Assembly (NCBI GenBank): GCA_016630905.1
Contig: WBMQ01000008.1
Coordinates: 1,240,001-1,304,000, forward strand
Direction: 5' to 3'
Source: Capillidium heterosporum
Taxonomy: Eukaryota; Entomophthoromycota; Entomophthoromycetes; Entomophthorales; Capillidiaceae
DNA: 64,000 nucleotides
Below, piece after piece: positions 22,219 through 35,847 of the stretch (within the stretch, counting starts at the first letter, position 1; the number at the start of each line of letters is the position of its first letter). The notes beneath the pieces are model-generated. The model saw only the letters and a program-made list of their open reading frames with translations, ran no database searches and had not been told where the DNA came from. A program made the translations under genes and the position numbers.

Positions 22219-23781
22219 ACGACCGTAGATGTATTATTAATTAGGTATATACTTGGTGGAAAGTAGAAGTGAAGTTTGGTTAGAAAGGTAGGATCGCCCG
22301 CTTCCCTAAATTTAATTTCGGTAGGGTAGTACCATTAATTTTTAATGGTTCATAAGTGGGTTTGCCGTTAATGACTTTTGCATGCTTTTGCTTTGAAATC
22401 TCAAGTCCAATTAATTTTTCTTTGGGATGAGTGGTTTTCGCTTAATAGACTTGATAGATATCTTTGATAGTGGCGTCTACTACACCATAAATGCTAGAGC
22501 CGGTATATTTTATATTTACATAAATAGAGTTTGCTTTATAGCTCAAAGTAACTAATGTAGCATATAAGTGCCTGTGTTATAAATCTGGTGATTTTATTTC
22601 ACTTCACTGCCTGTACTTGGATCATTTATTTTTCGTATATACATTAAACCTTTGAGTAGTAGAGTGGTCTTTGACAGAGCTTCATGGATTTGTTACCGAG
22701 GAATCCATAACTTATAACAGCATACTGAAATTTACTTTGAGGCTCATAAAAACTAAACCGTTTAAAAAGTTTACCAGATACTAAAAGTTGGAGGTCATCA
22801 CTCTACAACCAATTTTTGATTGTGGATGCTCTAAATTTAGGATTCATATTGTTGGAATAGGCAATAGTACCTTATATTACAAATCTACTAAAAGGATTAA
22901 AGTAGCTAGCCTCTCCTTTTAAATTAAACCTAAACTAATTTATATAGATTCAAGCGACCTGGTGGCACAAAATTGTCAATCTTATTTGTATATAGTTGCA
23001 TATCATCTGAAATAGTAACACATTTTGTAAATAACTTAAATATAAATCAAAACCTTTGATTGATTGTATTTACATGGAGCTTTTATCTTAAAGACTAATA
23101 TATGTAGTAGCTTGAAAGGATTCAACAATATCCAGAAATATAAAAATCGATGAAAAATTCTAACTAGAATTCGAAAGCTATCTAGCATAAGCTATAGTTT
23201 GATAGGATAGAGCACTAAAATTACGATATCTTCACTTATAAGATATTGATAATGTAAACTAAGTGATTGTGCAATCCGTATGCCACTGTTTACATTAGCT
23301 TTACACTTGTAAATTTATTAGATAGAAGCGTAGAGTAAATCTGAAGAGGAAGTGGCAATTTATTTCATCTACCCAAGTATATTTTCTATAAATTTGGTAT
23401 AGCCCAGGTTATTCCTGAGATTTTTTATATAAATTTATAACTAAATATGACTTGAGTAGTTTTATTGGCACCTATTATCAAATCTTTTATAAAAAAATCT
23501 GTTACTATAGGCCATTATTTTTAATATGCTATTGCTACCATTTTAAATGCTAAAAATGTACTTTATTTGATTATATTTTAGTGCCAACAGTTTCTGATAA
23601 AGAAGCTTGTTATTACTGTGCTTTGCCTTGAGAACAATCAAAACGAATGAACCCTTCAATCGGTTGGGTACAAATAAATGGATGACGAGTTCTTTAAACA
23701 AAATTTTGCAAAGCGAAATTCAAGTTCACCAACCTATCTACATTCAAACTTTTATCTTAGACAAGAGTATCAACAGCTTCG
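22219..23781. other. intergenic
   Basis: 1.56 kb of AT-rich spacer between divergent genes (GMC minus, F-box plus). No gene, tRNA or clear repeat seen. Confidence 0.7.
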
Positions 23782-25050
23782 ATGACCAACCTATACGAGT
23801 TCCCACCAGAGGTACTCAACTTTGTTTTGGCCAACTTAGCTATTAGAGAACTTTTTATCCTAACCTCACTCAACAGATACTTTCGGGAACTTACAATGCA
23901 TTTCATTTTCCAAGACCTTACTAAGCTGAAGTCTTTTTGGATGAGCAACAGCCCAGCTAAGCATGTAGACGAAGCAAGAAGACTTATAAAGAAGCACAGC
24001 AAACACATAAAGAAATCCTACTTCTCTGATTGGCACTCCAATTTCCCAATAACTCTTTATAGCAATATTAAGGTGTACAATGAGGCAATTGAGGGACCCA
24101 CCCACTTTTTAAAATTGACAAAAGATGGTTATGAGCAGTATAAGAAGTTGGTAGACTACACAGTTGACATACGTAGCTGGTACCATATCGACAACAAAGT
24201 ACTTTCCAATTTGACCAATCTAAAGAGGCTTTCGTTACATTTTAATGGTGAAAAAGCGTTTGCAATTTATACCTTTCGTTCTCATACATTGACCAATCTC
24301 GTCTTAACTCGAACAACTTTAAAAGGTTCGTTCTTCCACCAAATCAATACCAACTTGCCAAACTTGAAGCGGTTAACTATACTCGATACAGAGATTGAAA
24401 GCCCCTTAAAGCTTCCCCCCGCCTCCACCAAAATTACTGAGAATCTCCTAGACCTTATTCTTATATCCAGTAAAGCCATTGAAAATATCTTAGAACCACT
24501 TCCCACCTTTGATAAAATCATTGAAGCCAATCTCGGAATCCTTTCCCCTAGCCAGCAACTGATCCAGTACCTTAACGATCTAACGCATTGGCCAAATCTC
24601 AAAGTTTACAGGTTAGAGTCCACTTTATCGGCCTTTGTAGATGCTTCCAAGTTTGTTAATTTAGTTGACCTGACTCTTAACCTCTCAGACGACTTCAATG
24701 TACGGCCAAATACCCTTCCAACTTTGTTCAATAACCTGAGAGAGCTTAAATATTTAAATCTTAAAGGCAGATTCATGTCCAGCGATTTCAGCTCCGCCCA
24801 TCAACTACGACTCCAGGTTTTTAAGGTTGCGACGCTGCGTAATTTCAACTGCATGTTCATTAATTTCCTAGCCAACCTAGTCTGGTGTCGGAGTCTCTTC
24901 ATCAATTGCGATATCAATAGTGCAAAAACTAAATTCACTGCCGGCGGTGCTGTCAATTTAACTCTTCCTAGATTAACCCGTCTGCAAGCATACTCCTGTC
25001 CTCTAGGTTTTGAGGAGTGGATACGGGAACGCTCTCCTTTACTTCCATAA
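23782..25050 (+). CDS. F-box / leucine-rich-repeat-like protein
   Basis: 422 aa, single exon. The N-terminus, LYEFPPEVLNFVLANL followed by RELFILTSLNRYFREL, fits an F-box, which would bind Skp1 in an SCF ubiquitin ligase. The rest has irregular leucine-rich repeats (LSNLTNLKRLSLHF, LPNLKRLTILDTE, LVDLTLNLSDDF, LRELKYLNLKG) expected to form the substrate-binding face. No signal peptide or membrane span. Such proteins are often lineage-expanded; the target is unknown. ATG 23782 is chosen because the F-box starts a few residues later and the frame is closed upstream. Confidence 0.75.
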   Translation: MTNLYEFPPEVLNFVLANLAIRELFILTSLNRYFRELTMHFIFQDLTKLKSFWMSNSPAKHVDEARRLIKKHSKHIKKSYFSDWHSNFPITLYSNIKVYNEAIEGPTHFLKLTKDGYEQYKKLVDYTVDIRSWYHIDNKVLSNLTNLKRLSLHFNGEKAFAIYTFRSHTLTNLVLTRTTLKGSFFHQINTNLPNLKRLTILDTEIESPLKLPPASTKITENLLDLILISSKAIENILEPLPTFDKIIEANLGILSPSQQLIQYLNDLTHWPNLKVYRLESTLSAFVDASKFVNLVDLTLNLSDDFNVRPNTLPTLFNNLRELKYLNLKGRFMSSDFSSAHQLRLQVFKVATLRNFNCMFINFLANLVWCRSLFINCDINSAKTKFTAGGAVNLTLPRLTRLQAYSCPLGFEEWIRERSPLLP

Positions 25051-25247
25051 CTTTGATACCTTTATACAGATTTTTGCTTTTTTATCTGTTGGTATCGTAC
25101 TGCTTTAACTTCCAATAAACTACTATGTCAGTATGAGATTTAAATCGATACTATATTGAATAAATATTTACTTTTTAAATTTATAAAATAAAACAAACTA
25201 AACAATACATAGAACATTTAATAAATAGTAGGTACATACTTTGTTGT
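25051..25247. other. short convergent intergenic region
   Basis: About 200 bases between convergent stop codons, AT-rich, with AATAAA-like strings for both genes. Confidence 0.5.
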
Positions 25248-26900
25248 CTAAGATAGCTTGGACAGTAGGATTTGATTACAGCACTCGGCAAACGGCCAGG
25301 TTTCGGATAGTTTGTGAAAAACTTTTATGATTTTGGTAAACTTACTCTGGGCTTCCAACTGATCGGTGAAAGGTATACTTTCAACGGCATCCATTCTACC
25401 GTCAGCGATCGAAGTGCTGGGTATAGAAGCTAGCTTGTAGAACAGCCCACACAGCAACAGTTCGTAGAACCGGGTGGGTGGTTGAGCAGCCAGTCGTCCT
25501 ATATTTTTAGCTAGGACGTTGACGAAGATGTGATAGATTTGTTCAGAGTAAGGTTTCGAAGAAACGTATGTAGCTTTAGACAAGTATATGGGGTTGATAT
25601 TTTCCAAGGAGCTGTAGGGTAAAATCTGAGGAAAGTGGTAGATCAGATATAATCCAGCATTCATGTGAGTTAACGTAAACTGGAAGGCAAATAACATCGG
25701 CTTCATGGCTGCCACTTTTAGAGTTGCGATTAGGTGTGGGATGTGCTGTATCAGGATATCTACATGCTGCAGAGCTGGTAGAGCACGCTGTCGTTCATCA
25801 GGGTCATCTTCAGTTTTCAGCAGGTGGTTGGTCAATGAAGTAAGAAAAAGTGTTAGTCTCCAGGTAAGCCTTGGGAACTGGAAAAGTTGAAAGGAGGTTG
25901 GTAGGAACGTCTCCATGGCATCAATCTTGAGAAGCGGGATGGCAGGGTAGGTCAATGGTTTCCTATAGAACAGAGAAAATATCCGTTCTGATTCAAGGCA
26001 GAAGACCCAAGTCCTATCCAAACTCGAAATTGGATCGTTGAAATCGGGAATAGCGGTTAGTTCACACATCTCCAAATTGCGTTCGTGCATTCCAAGCTGT
26101 AAAGCTACTTTTATGGACGAGGAAGCCAATGTAGATCCTAACCTCGAACTACCGAATCCGTGCAACGACAGTAGCATCAGAGCTTGAACTAAGAACAAGC
26201 TAGGTTTCAAGTAATGGGAGGTAGCCTCTCGCCTACCGGCGTTGAAGAGTCGCGTTGAGTTATCTATTGTCCTTGAAGCTAAAATTTGGGGGTGGTTGGA
26301 AAATTTGACAGCTATACAGGACAACGCTTGTATTAGAAAGGTTGGGATAAGGTCCTTATACGAGTTGAAGTCAATCTTATCTATGGCTGGGAATGAAAAG
26401 TGTAATGTCGTAAAGTACAGTTCTATCAGATGGTCGATAACACTGGGTAAAACTCCATGGACTAACTGGTACCTCTCAGTGCTAGGGCTGTCGGAGTTGC
26501 AGATCTGTAAAAGATTGTTAGTATTTTTACGTCTAGTAATCTCCTGTGCTACGTCGATGCTGTTTCCAAATTTGTTCATGTGTTGCTCGAGTTTGACTAC
26601 TAAAGCATCATCGTTCAGCTTGTCAGAAGTTGAAACCAAGTCGACTAGGTAGGTCTCAATTGCAGTTATATTGGTAAACATCTTGTTGACTTTACTTTGA
26701 CATCTTCCACGCTTAACCTTACTAGATGACTCATTCTCTTCTTTAGATTTGTCGCTGGACTCTGATCCAACAATCTCAGGTTCGGATGATACTTCCTTCT
26801 TGACAAAGTCTTCTTCATCGAGACTGATAAAGTTGGCTCCTTTGATAACTTTTGTGGGTTTGGCGATGCTCTTTACATTCTTCTTTATTCCGGATGACAT
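25248..26900 (-). CDS. fungal transcription-factor-like protein without zinc cluster
   Basis: 550 aa, single exon. The N-terminal 75 residues are charged (EEDFVKKEVSSEPE, SKVKRGRCQSKVNK). From about 150 the protein resembles the fungal-specific transcription factor middle homology region: HLIELYFTTLHFSFPAIDK, then SSIKVALQLGMHERNL and SSLDRTWVFCLESERIFSLF. That domain usually follows a Zn2Cys6 cluster, but only one Cys lies in the N-terminal part, so no cluster is encoded in this exon. Nothing resembling a CxxCxxxKxxC exon was seen up to 28.3 kb. Either the DNA-binding exon is missed, or this is a cofactor-like derivative. Confidence 0.7.
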   Translation of the reverse strand: MSSGIKKNVKSIAKPTKVIKGANFISLDEEDFVKKEVSSEPEIVGSESSDKSKEENESSSKVKRGRCQSKVNKMFTNITAIETYLVDLVSTSDKLNDDALVVKLEQHMNKFGNSIDVAQEITRRKNTNNLLQICNSDSPSTERYQLVHGVLPSVIDHLIELYFTTLHFSFPAIDKIDFNSYKDLIPTFLIQALSCIAVKFSNHPQILASRTIDNSTRLFNAGRREATSHYLKPSLFLVQALMLLSLHGFGSSRLGSTLASSSIKVALQLGMHERNLEMCELTAIPDFNDPISSLDRTWVFCLESERIFSLFYRKPLTYPAIPLLKIDAMETFLPTSFQLFQFPRLTWRLTLFLTSLTNHLLKTEDDPDERQRALPALQHVDILIQHIPHLIATLKVAAMKPMLFAFQFTLTHMNAGLYLIYHFPQILPYSSLENINPIYLSKATYVSSKPYSEQIYHIFVNVLAKNIGRLAAQPPTRFYELLLCGLFYKLASIPSTSIADGRMDAVESIPFTDQLEAQSKFTKIIKVFHKLSETWPFAECCNQILLSKLS

Positions 26901-28366
26901 CTTAGTCGTTGGTACCCTTTAACTTATGTCAGACTCGATTCCTGAAGTAAGCTGAAGTTTAGGCGATCCTCAACTCCATAAATTTCTCGATTTTGCTAAC
27001 ATGTTTGGCTTCAATTATCCCTAGATCAAACCAAAGGAAATATCCTTCTCTCGATCCAATATGATGGATAGAAAACCCCATCACTTCCTAAGTTAGTATA
27101 AATACTTGTATAGTTAAATATAAAGACACTCTATAAAACGAAACTTTGTTTTCAAAGCTATGATAATATTTTTAGTGTAATTATCAGATTAGCACTTGAA
27201 TTGACACATGGTTATAAAGCACATTTTTATAGGCTAGATTTGCATCAAAACTTAAGCCTCTTTAGCAAGCTTTTTAAATAAAGATATCTAAGCACTATGT
27301 TTAATTTAGTAGAGGAAGTCTAAACTATGCTATAATAGTCTCAAATATAATAACTATATTAACTAATAGTAATGTTGGGAATGTACTAGCGAATTTGTAT
27401 AAGCAAGCATTCCAAACTATAAGCAAAATTAAACTTCAAAATAATATTTCCAACTATCATATATAAGGAACAAGGTGCTCATAGCACATTACCAGTTTAG
27501 GGCGATTTATATGGCTTTATTAGAAAACCTTTAATCAATACGATGAATCGAATTATGTACACAATTATTTCAACTTTTAAATATATATTAATTCTGATAC
27601 TTTTGTAAATTTTTCACTTGGATTCGGCAATGTCTAATTTTTCCAAAAGTATATTGTTCACCTTGTAAAACCAGCACTACTACATAGCTTTATTTTAAAG
27701 CATAGAATATAAATACTACATCTCATTTTGCATACAATTTCATTATATATAACTAGCTTTAACTATAGGGCCTCTATTGAACTTTTACAATAATAGAAAG
27801 GATATATCTGACCGGATATGTCAGGTGTCTATATTAGTTTCCGAGAGAATTCTAGTTATCTTTAGACTGTTTGATTAACAACCTTATCCTAATCCTTCCC
27901 TATAGGTATATGGTCTTGAAACTACGATACCAAGTAAACTCGCTATCAGCCTTCTCAAACATACACCCCTTCATTTCGATTTTTCCAAAAACGGCTACCA
28001 AATGAATAGTTAGTAAAACGTTGGCATATTCTGCTTAGTTGAACGACATAAAGACCTATATAAGCATACCTGGAGCCTAACATTACTAATATCCAAACCC
28101 AGCAATCCTTTACTACAAAACCCCAGGCTTCTCTCAAATGATGAATTATCGAAATTGGATGACAGAATTTCCAACTTTCAATAAACCATAATTTTGAACT
28201 ATGGTGGAATTTCAAATCGCAATCGCATCAAAATAGATAAGATTGAAATTTCATACACATAATTGGAATTGCATAAACATGTTTGAAAAGCTGAACGCTA
28301 TTTAAAGGCTTAGAGCTCCTTTTGCGATGAAGCATCACCATCCTACACCAGTAATAACGCAAAATT
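26901..28366. other. intergenic, divergent promoters
   Basis: 1.47 kb between the transcription-factor-like gene (minus) and MET3 (plus). AT-rich; an open minus-strand frame at 27955-28215 is not convincing. No MET-regulon-type palindrome was identified. Confidence 0.6.
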
Positions 28367-30158
<1,792 letters not shown>

Positions 30159-31036
30159 TGTTTGTAATTCCGATATGTAGTAAATTTTTCTTTCGTTTCT
30201 TTAAGGCTATGTATCATTATATTAGTTGAATTAAGTGCTTATTGAAGTTTTATTAAGTAGAAATAGTTATATTTATTCATTCATCTATGAAGGCATTGTA
30301 AATTTGAGTATATTTTCGTTATTAAAAGTACAGATACATTTTTGATCAAATAAACAACTTCATTTTAAGCTATATGGGATGGGATATTCCTACCTGATTC
30401 TAGATTTACTTATAAAGGCCTACAACTATTCCCTCATCACTTTGAAGTTATATTGCCGTTAGGTTTTTCTTGTATTGAGTATCATCGTATAAAGCCAGTA
30501 AAGTAGAGTTAAAAGTTGAAAAGTGCCTTTAATCTATTTATTAGACTGGATGGCAGATGCTACTTATAAATATATACTACAAAAAAGCTGAAGTTTATTG
30601 AAAGTTGGTTTTGTATCAAATAATTCTATAAACAAAGCAGCATTGATTTTGTACATATTTTCTATAGTATCGATGCAGGTCGAGAGGAGTTGTATAATCT
30701 GACAAACAGACTTTAACTATATCCTTTAGGTAATACGACTACTTTTGCTTGGCACAGGTATGTATTATGAACCTATGTAAACGCTTTATTAAAAGACATC
30801 ATGTTGATTATTCCTATATTCAAGAAATAAATGGAAACGACTAAATAACTCTATTTTATAAATTTGAGAGATGAAAAACGTTTACTACATGAGTTGGTTT
30901 GATTTTAAATAAATTTTATACTAAACCTCGCATGCACTTATTCTTTTTAGAACTGCTGGTTCCATTCATTTGAGGATGGGAAATAGATTGGTTGATACTA
31001 GCATATTGGTTGAAAACTTAAACGTAGCGGACAGAG

Positions 31037-31235
31037 CTAAAAATTTAACTTTAAGTCTGGCTTTGAAAAGCTTAAGGTACCATCGTGTCCTAGAGTGCTT
31101 ACATCGAAGCCAGCAGCTTTAACTTCATATATGTTTACAGTGAATATGGCAACATCCAAGCCAAGGCATAATCCCTAGAAAATTAAAACACTATCTAATA
31201 TATAATTTACCTTCAAGCTTTGTCTATTTATTCTC
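31037..31235 (-). pseudogene. exon pair of unrecognised gene or remnant
   Basis: On the minus strand a 46-codon terminal exon (31174-31037, TAG stop) contains GLCLGLDVAIFTVNIYEV and DVSTLGHDGTLSFSKPDLKL. It is preceded by a well-formed 36-nt intron (31210-31175) and a short upstream exon ending SLK. I could not extend further 5', so this may be the end of a decayed gene. No family recognised. Confidence 0.3.
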
Positions 31236-32885
31236 CTTTAAAATGTCTAGTCCAGATACCAATTCCAAGCTGACTATACTCCAGCCTTCTCTATTCAATA
31301 AATCGAGTCGAACTGAGTTTTAAACTATTAAATATATTTATGATTACACTAATGAGATACTTTGTTTTATATTAAGCCCTTTATTTATATTTTTCCGTCG
31401 TAAATTGATATATATATCCTTCTAGATATTGAAAAAGAAAAACTGAGTTATATGGCTGATTAAAGTAAACAATATACCCAAACTACTTTCCAAATCTAAA
31501 CCTACATTAGATATGCTATTATAAATAGTATTGGCTTGACAATTAAATCATTTAATTTCATAACATTATATATATAAAATAAGTTTCGTATAGACGCTGA
31601 TACTGTATTTGAGATATCGAAAAATGTATTTTAAATGTCGAGTTGAATTAGCTCCAGTCGGCTCCTTTGGTAATCATCTTTTATTTAAATCATTGTTATA
31701 ATGGAGAATTCCTTTTTAGGAGGTTGGACTTAAATCCATCTAAAATGAAAAAATAAGCTTAGCTAGTATACCTTCATACATTTGAAAGGATCTAAAGTTG
31801 TATCCAATACTCTGCTATGAAGTATCTATATTGAAAGGAAGATCAAGTTAGCTTTTCAAAGCCGTTTTCTATAGTTTTTGATATAAATGCCATCAGACTT
31901 TGGATGGAACTTCCCGATAGAATATATAGCAAATGAAATTAAAGTATATCTAAAAACTTCATTTCCAAGCTAATTCCACCTCAATGTTATAACCAAATTA
32001 CAAGTGTAAATCTGAAACCCCAGTTTTATGCTAAAGCTTTGAATGAGTTTGATAGCCTCATTAACTTTCAAATTAATTGTAACTTAATCAAACTTTAGTC
32101 ATGAATATTTAGTACAGTTAATTTGGCACTTAGTAGCTTGTTTTTAAAAGTGTCCAATTTCAATTCCAACAATATATATTCTAGAACTTTATAGAACTGT
32201 GCAAAATTATAAAAGTTGTTAGTTCCGTCTACTTGAATCCGGCAAATAATGTGCTATACTTTGCACATCATTTTCATATTCCGACATGCTACCAACACTA
32301 CCTATAGCTAAAGGCCAAAATCAGACAGTTCACTATTACAAAAGCTTAAATTAGTTATCTATAGAAAGCTACATCAGCTGTAGATATTTTTCAAGTTGAA
32401 TATACCTGATAAACTGGTTATTTAAATTCAAGTAGATTTCTATCAGTTGTCATCAAGCTTTTGACTAGTGGCCTTAGGATAGAAATTGTTAGTTTATATG
32501 ATGAGTAGTTCAAGCCTCCATTTTCCAAAAATATTTGATTAAATTGAATTATTACTAACAATATAAAGAAATTATAATCTAGCATAACTATGCTGGTTTT
32601 AAGTGATACAGTAAAGTAGCTATAAAAAGATTGCTACCTAAAGTATATGGAAATCAGACCTAAGATAAGTATAGATAATAGTGAATCGTATATATACCAA
32701 CAATCACTAAACAAAAGAATTATTTATATTGAAACTGCTTATTTAAAAGTTGATATATATATAACGTACAAAATATTAGTTAATACTCGGTATACTACCT
32801 ATTTGTTAGTAGGTTTAATAAGCTTAATGTAAAAGGAGACAAATGTTCAAAAGCATATAAAAAGGCAACGCCTATACCTTTCTCG

Positions 32886-33122
32886 TCATTCAATTAGGGC
32901 TTTGGCCCTCATAGATGGAAGGTTATTTTCAAGTAAAGAACTAAAGGCTTCATCATACGTATGTTGTAGCTGAAACTAGGTAGCTTTTAAATCAAGAATA
33001 TCAAGCTAGGGGAAAGGCTTACTATATACAAGAAAAGTTTGAGCTTTCAATCCTTTTCGGTTAGCTTTAAACAAACTTCTTTATTCCGCATTTGTTTAAC
33101 TATATACTTTGGCTTTAAGGCC
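32886..33122 (-). pseudogene. decayed coding sequence with in-frame stops
   Basis: Reading minus from 33122 to the TGA at 32886-32888, one frame stays protein-like across about 79 codons but holds four internal TAA/TAG codons, each one C-to-T step from a Gln codon. Protein-like segments between them include RSLFKANRKGLKAQTFLVYS and HTYDEAFSSLLENNLPSMRA. No family recognised. The uniform change resembles cytosine deamination or RIP-like decay, but four sites are few. Confidence 0.35.
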
Positions 33123-34394
33123 TAAAATATAATGTCAGCACTTACTTACTACTACCTTGCCTCTACGGGAGTAGAACCTTCAATTTTATGATAGAATACC
33201 TTTGGAAGTTGAAAGTATATACGCTGCTTTTAAAGTAAGTATCTTTGTAAATAGGGATAAATGATCGAATACTTGAAAACATAGCAAAGTGCCTTATTTT
33301 CGTAACTGACACTAAGCATAAGTTTTCGAAACTAATAGAAAACAATAAAAATAAAATACCTGACGGGTAATAAAATGCTCATCTCGTAAATACACTTCAA
33401 TTTTCGTAACCACTGCACTTTCTTGTCTATTTTTTAGCTATAATTGTTAATAAATAAAAACTTTTATGTGGATAATTAGTAAAAAACAATTTTGTTGCAA
33501 GATGCTGAATATACCGATAAAGAGAACTGGAACTATGAAGCTGCAAAATTAGTAACTGTACCGATAACTAGAGAGTATGCTACAACGTATTTAGTGTTCT
33601 TATAGCTTTGCTGAACTAGATATAAAAAACTATTATTAAGGTATAGGACTGATGAAATTTCAAAAGGGCATCCAAAGAAGTATACAGAACAGCTATCTAA
33701 AAATATAAAAATTTGTATTAACTATAGAAAGAAAATAATATACTGAAAGGGAGCTTATTTTGACGGCTGGTATCCAAATCATCCCCTGCTTTCCAAAGAT
33801 TTTCTTCACAATTTCCGATAGATGTGATGGTTTCCTTACAACAAGATCTTTGCATGCCTCATTTGAAAGCTCCAAAACAGGGCGGTTAAACTTTCGCTTA
33901 CAACCGATGGTCGGCACAAAGAAAGTTCCAGGTCAAATCTTGAAATACTGAAACAAGTAGACAACCTAAAGCCAAAATAACGCACCAACACCAACTTAGA
34001 ATCCAGGGTTAGGTAGTGTACTAAAAGCAAACTCTTTATCATCTAAATAACGTTAGTAAATCATTGATAAAATAAGATAAAGACTTGTTTATTATAGAGT
34101 AATACACTACACGTATATATAGGACAAACAGGTGCTTTTGATATAATAAGTATAGAAGAAAAATAGTATAGCAGTCAAGTACCCCAAGCTCCATTTAGGA
34201 CTCGACCTTAAAAAATTAATAGCTCGTGGAGCTACCGTCCTAGGTAACGTCAATGGCGGCCCAAACGGTATTTTACTGTAGGTATGTAGGTATGTAAGAA
34301 GTACAGGTATATGGTGAATAATTACTAAATATGGTAGTGGTTAGGGTAACGGTAAAAGAAACAGGTTAGTAAATATAGCAAGAGCTATTTACAA

Positions 34395-34973
34395 TCAGGG
34401 CTTGAAGCGGTGCTTGGAAGCTTTAGATATAGTTCGGTTCTTTAGGTTTAGAACGGGGCGTCGTTTATCCCCGCGGTTCATGCGTAACGATAGGGTGTCC
34501 CGTGAGTTACTTAGTTCCATACACTGCAGCATAACAGTTACTTTGTCGACGTTATCCCCACACCCCGTCAAATTTATTTGGTCTAGCATACTTTCGCCGT
34601 CCAAGTCGTCGTTATCTAGGAGCTTCTTGGCCATAGATTGACGCCACTCCTGTACACTGTTGAACTGGGAGGTGAAGACGCCTTGGATATTAGTGGAAGT
34701 GTTGTTGATAAGCTTATCCATCGAGTTGAGGACTAAGACCTTTTTGCACAAGTTGGCCGAACTGTCCTTTTGTTTCGACTTGAGGTTGTTGAGTTTGTGC
34801 TGGAACGAGTGGTAAGCTTTGGTGTCTTCCGACTCACTAGCTTCAAAGGCCTTGAACTTTAGGAAAGCGGACATATGGTTGCAATAAGTCGTTGTAAAGT
34901 AGTTTTTAGGTAAGGTAGGGTAGGCAGGCCAGGTCAAGTTAGGTTTATAGGTAATAGAGCGATAAAAAGCCAT
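34395..34973 (-). CDS. hypothetical protein, 192 aa
   Basis: Single-exon frame from ATG 34973 to TGA at 34395. No domain recognised. The product is polar and basic, lacks signal peptide or membrane spans, and has NLKSKQKDSSANLCKKV, an Asp-rich LLDNDDLDGESMLDQ stretch and a basic C-terminus (RMNRGDKRRPVLN, SKHRFKP), which would suit a nuclear or nucleic-acid-associated protein (inference). GC content is higher than the flanks, supporting a real gene. Confidence 0.6.
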   Translation of the reverse strand: MAFYRSITYKPNLTWPAYPTLPKNYFTTTYCNHMSAFLKFKAFEASESEDTKAYHSFQHKLNNLKSKQKDSSANLCKKVLVLNSMDKLINNTSTNIQGVFTSQFNSVQEWRQSMAKKLLDNDDLDGESMLDQINLTGCGDNVDKVTVMLQCMELSNSRDTLSLRMNRGDKRRPVLNLKNRTISKASKHRFKP

Positions 34974-35603
34974 GGATTGGATTGTATTGGTATTTATCGC
35001 TACCTTTGCGACTTTGCTATCACAATGGATTTATGTTTGAACAATTTCCAATTGTAACCAAAACTTGCCAGTATTTTGACTAAATTTGGAGTTGGAATTA
35101 AAAAGTGACCTAATTTCTTGAGTTTATTAACCGACTCCTACTTGTTGTTGAGATACACTAAATTTGTAACCCTCAAAGCTTCCCATCCACCTAACATGAT
35201 TGGTTTGATTGGGAAGCCAAATTGGAAAATATTTAGTCAGTTAATTGGGTAGTGGGAAATTTGAGTTTTTGACGTAGGGTTCATTTGTAGATTATAACTC
35301 TTCTTCAAAAAGCAATTCAGACATTAATAATGTGATCGAAGTAGTACTAGATGATTGGTGGTTATAAATAGGGTTGTCCATATATAAAGTAGGCAAATCA
35401 TTTAAGCTCACTTTTTGGATTTAGAATTTGAAAATTGTAGGTTTGATATTTGGAACTTGGCAAAGGAAATGTATATGAAGGAAAGGTTTAGTATATGGCC
35501 TCAGGCCTATAGTCAAATAGGTGTGTATCGATCGTACCAAACATTTGCTTTATTTTGGCAGTCTATAACTATAAGCATATGGGATGAGCGAAGCTGTACT
35601 TGA

Positions 35604-35847
35604 TTAGCTGCCATTTCCAATTTTGCCTTTTGCAAGGGCTGATCCAAGCGAAACTTTACCTTCTATGAACTTGGCAAATGATCCTTTCATCCAAAATTAA
35701 TCTCAGGGAAGCCAAAGGAATTTGGGTTGAGTGAAGGGCCAATTTTAATTTAAATTCATAACCAATATGACAACGTTGATTATGCCAGTAATCTGCAGCC
35801 AAAGCCGTATCAAATGACTTTCCATTTGGTATCAAAGTAACACATTT
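35604..35847 (-). pseudogene. SCP2-like C-terminal fragment
   Basis: On the minus strand a frame from 35847 reads TLIPNGKSFDTALAADYW and TQIPLASLRLILDE. After skipping one base it continues GSFAKFIEGKVSLGSALAKG to TAA at 35604. The last part resembles the SCP2 sterol-carrier fold (Asp-x-x-Phe...Gly-Lys...Ala...Gly-Lys...Gly). No start or upstream exon was found. It is either a gene with an extra base near 35680 or a decayed copy. Confidence 0.3.

Larger units (their letters stand above)
30159..34394. other. long AT-rich intergenic region with coding remnants
   Basis: 4.2 kb without an intact gene. It contains an exon-like fragment at 31037-31235 (minus), a stop-broken coding stretch at 32886-33122 (minus), and short open stretches at about 33485-33604 (plus), 33705-33917 (minus) and 34177-34281 (plus). 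These suggest decayed genes or mobile-element relics. Confidence 0.5.

Noticed and set aside
32886-33122. Alternative genetic code with TAA/TAG as Gln
   Set aside because: Intact conserved genes here end at TAA or TAG in the right place (SDR, U1-70K, PTRHD1, GH20, MFAP1), so the standard code applies.
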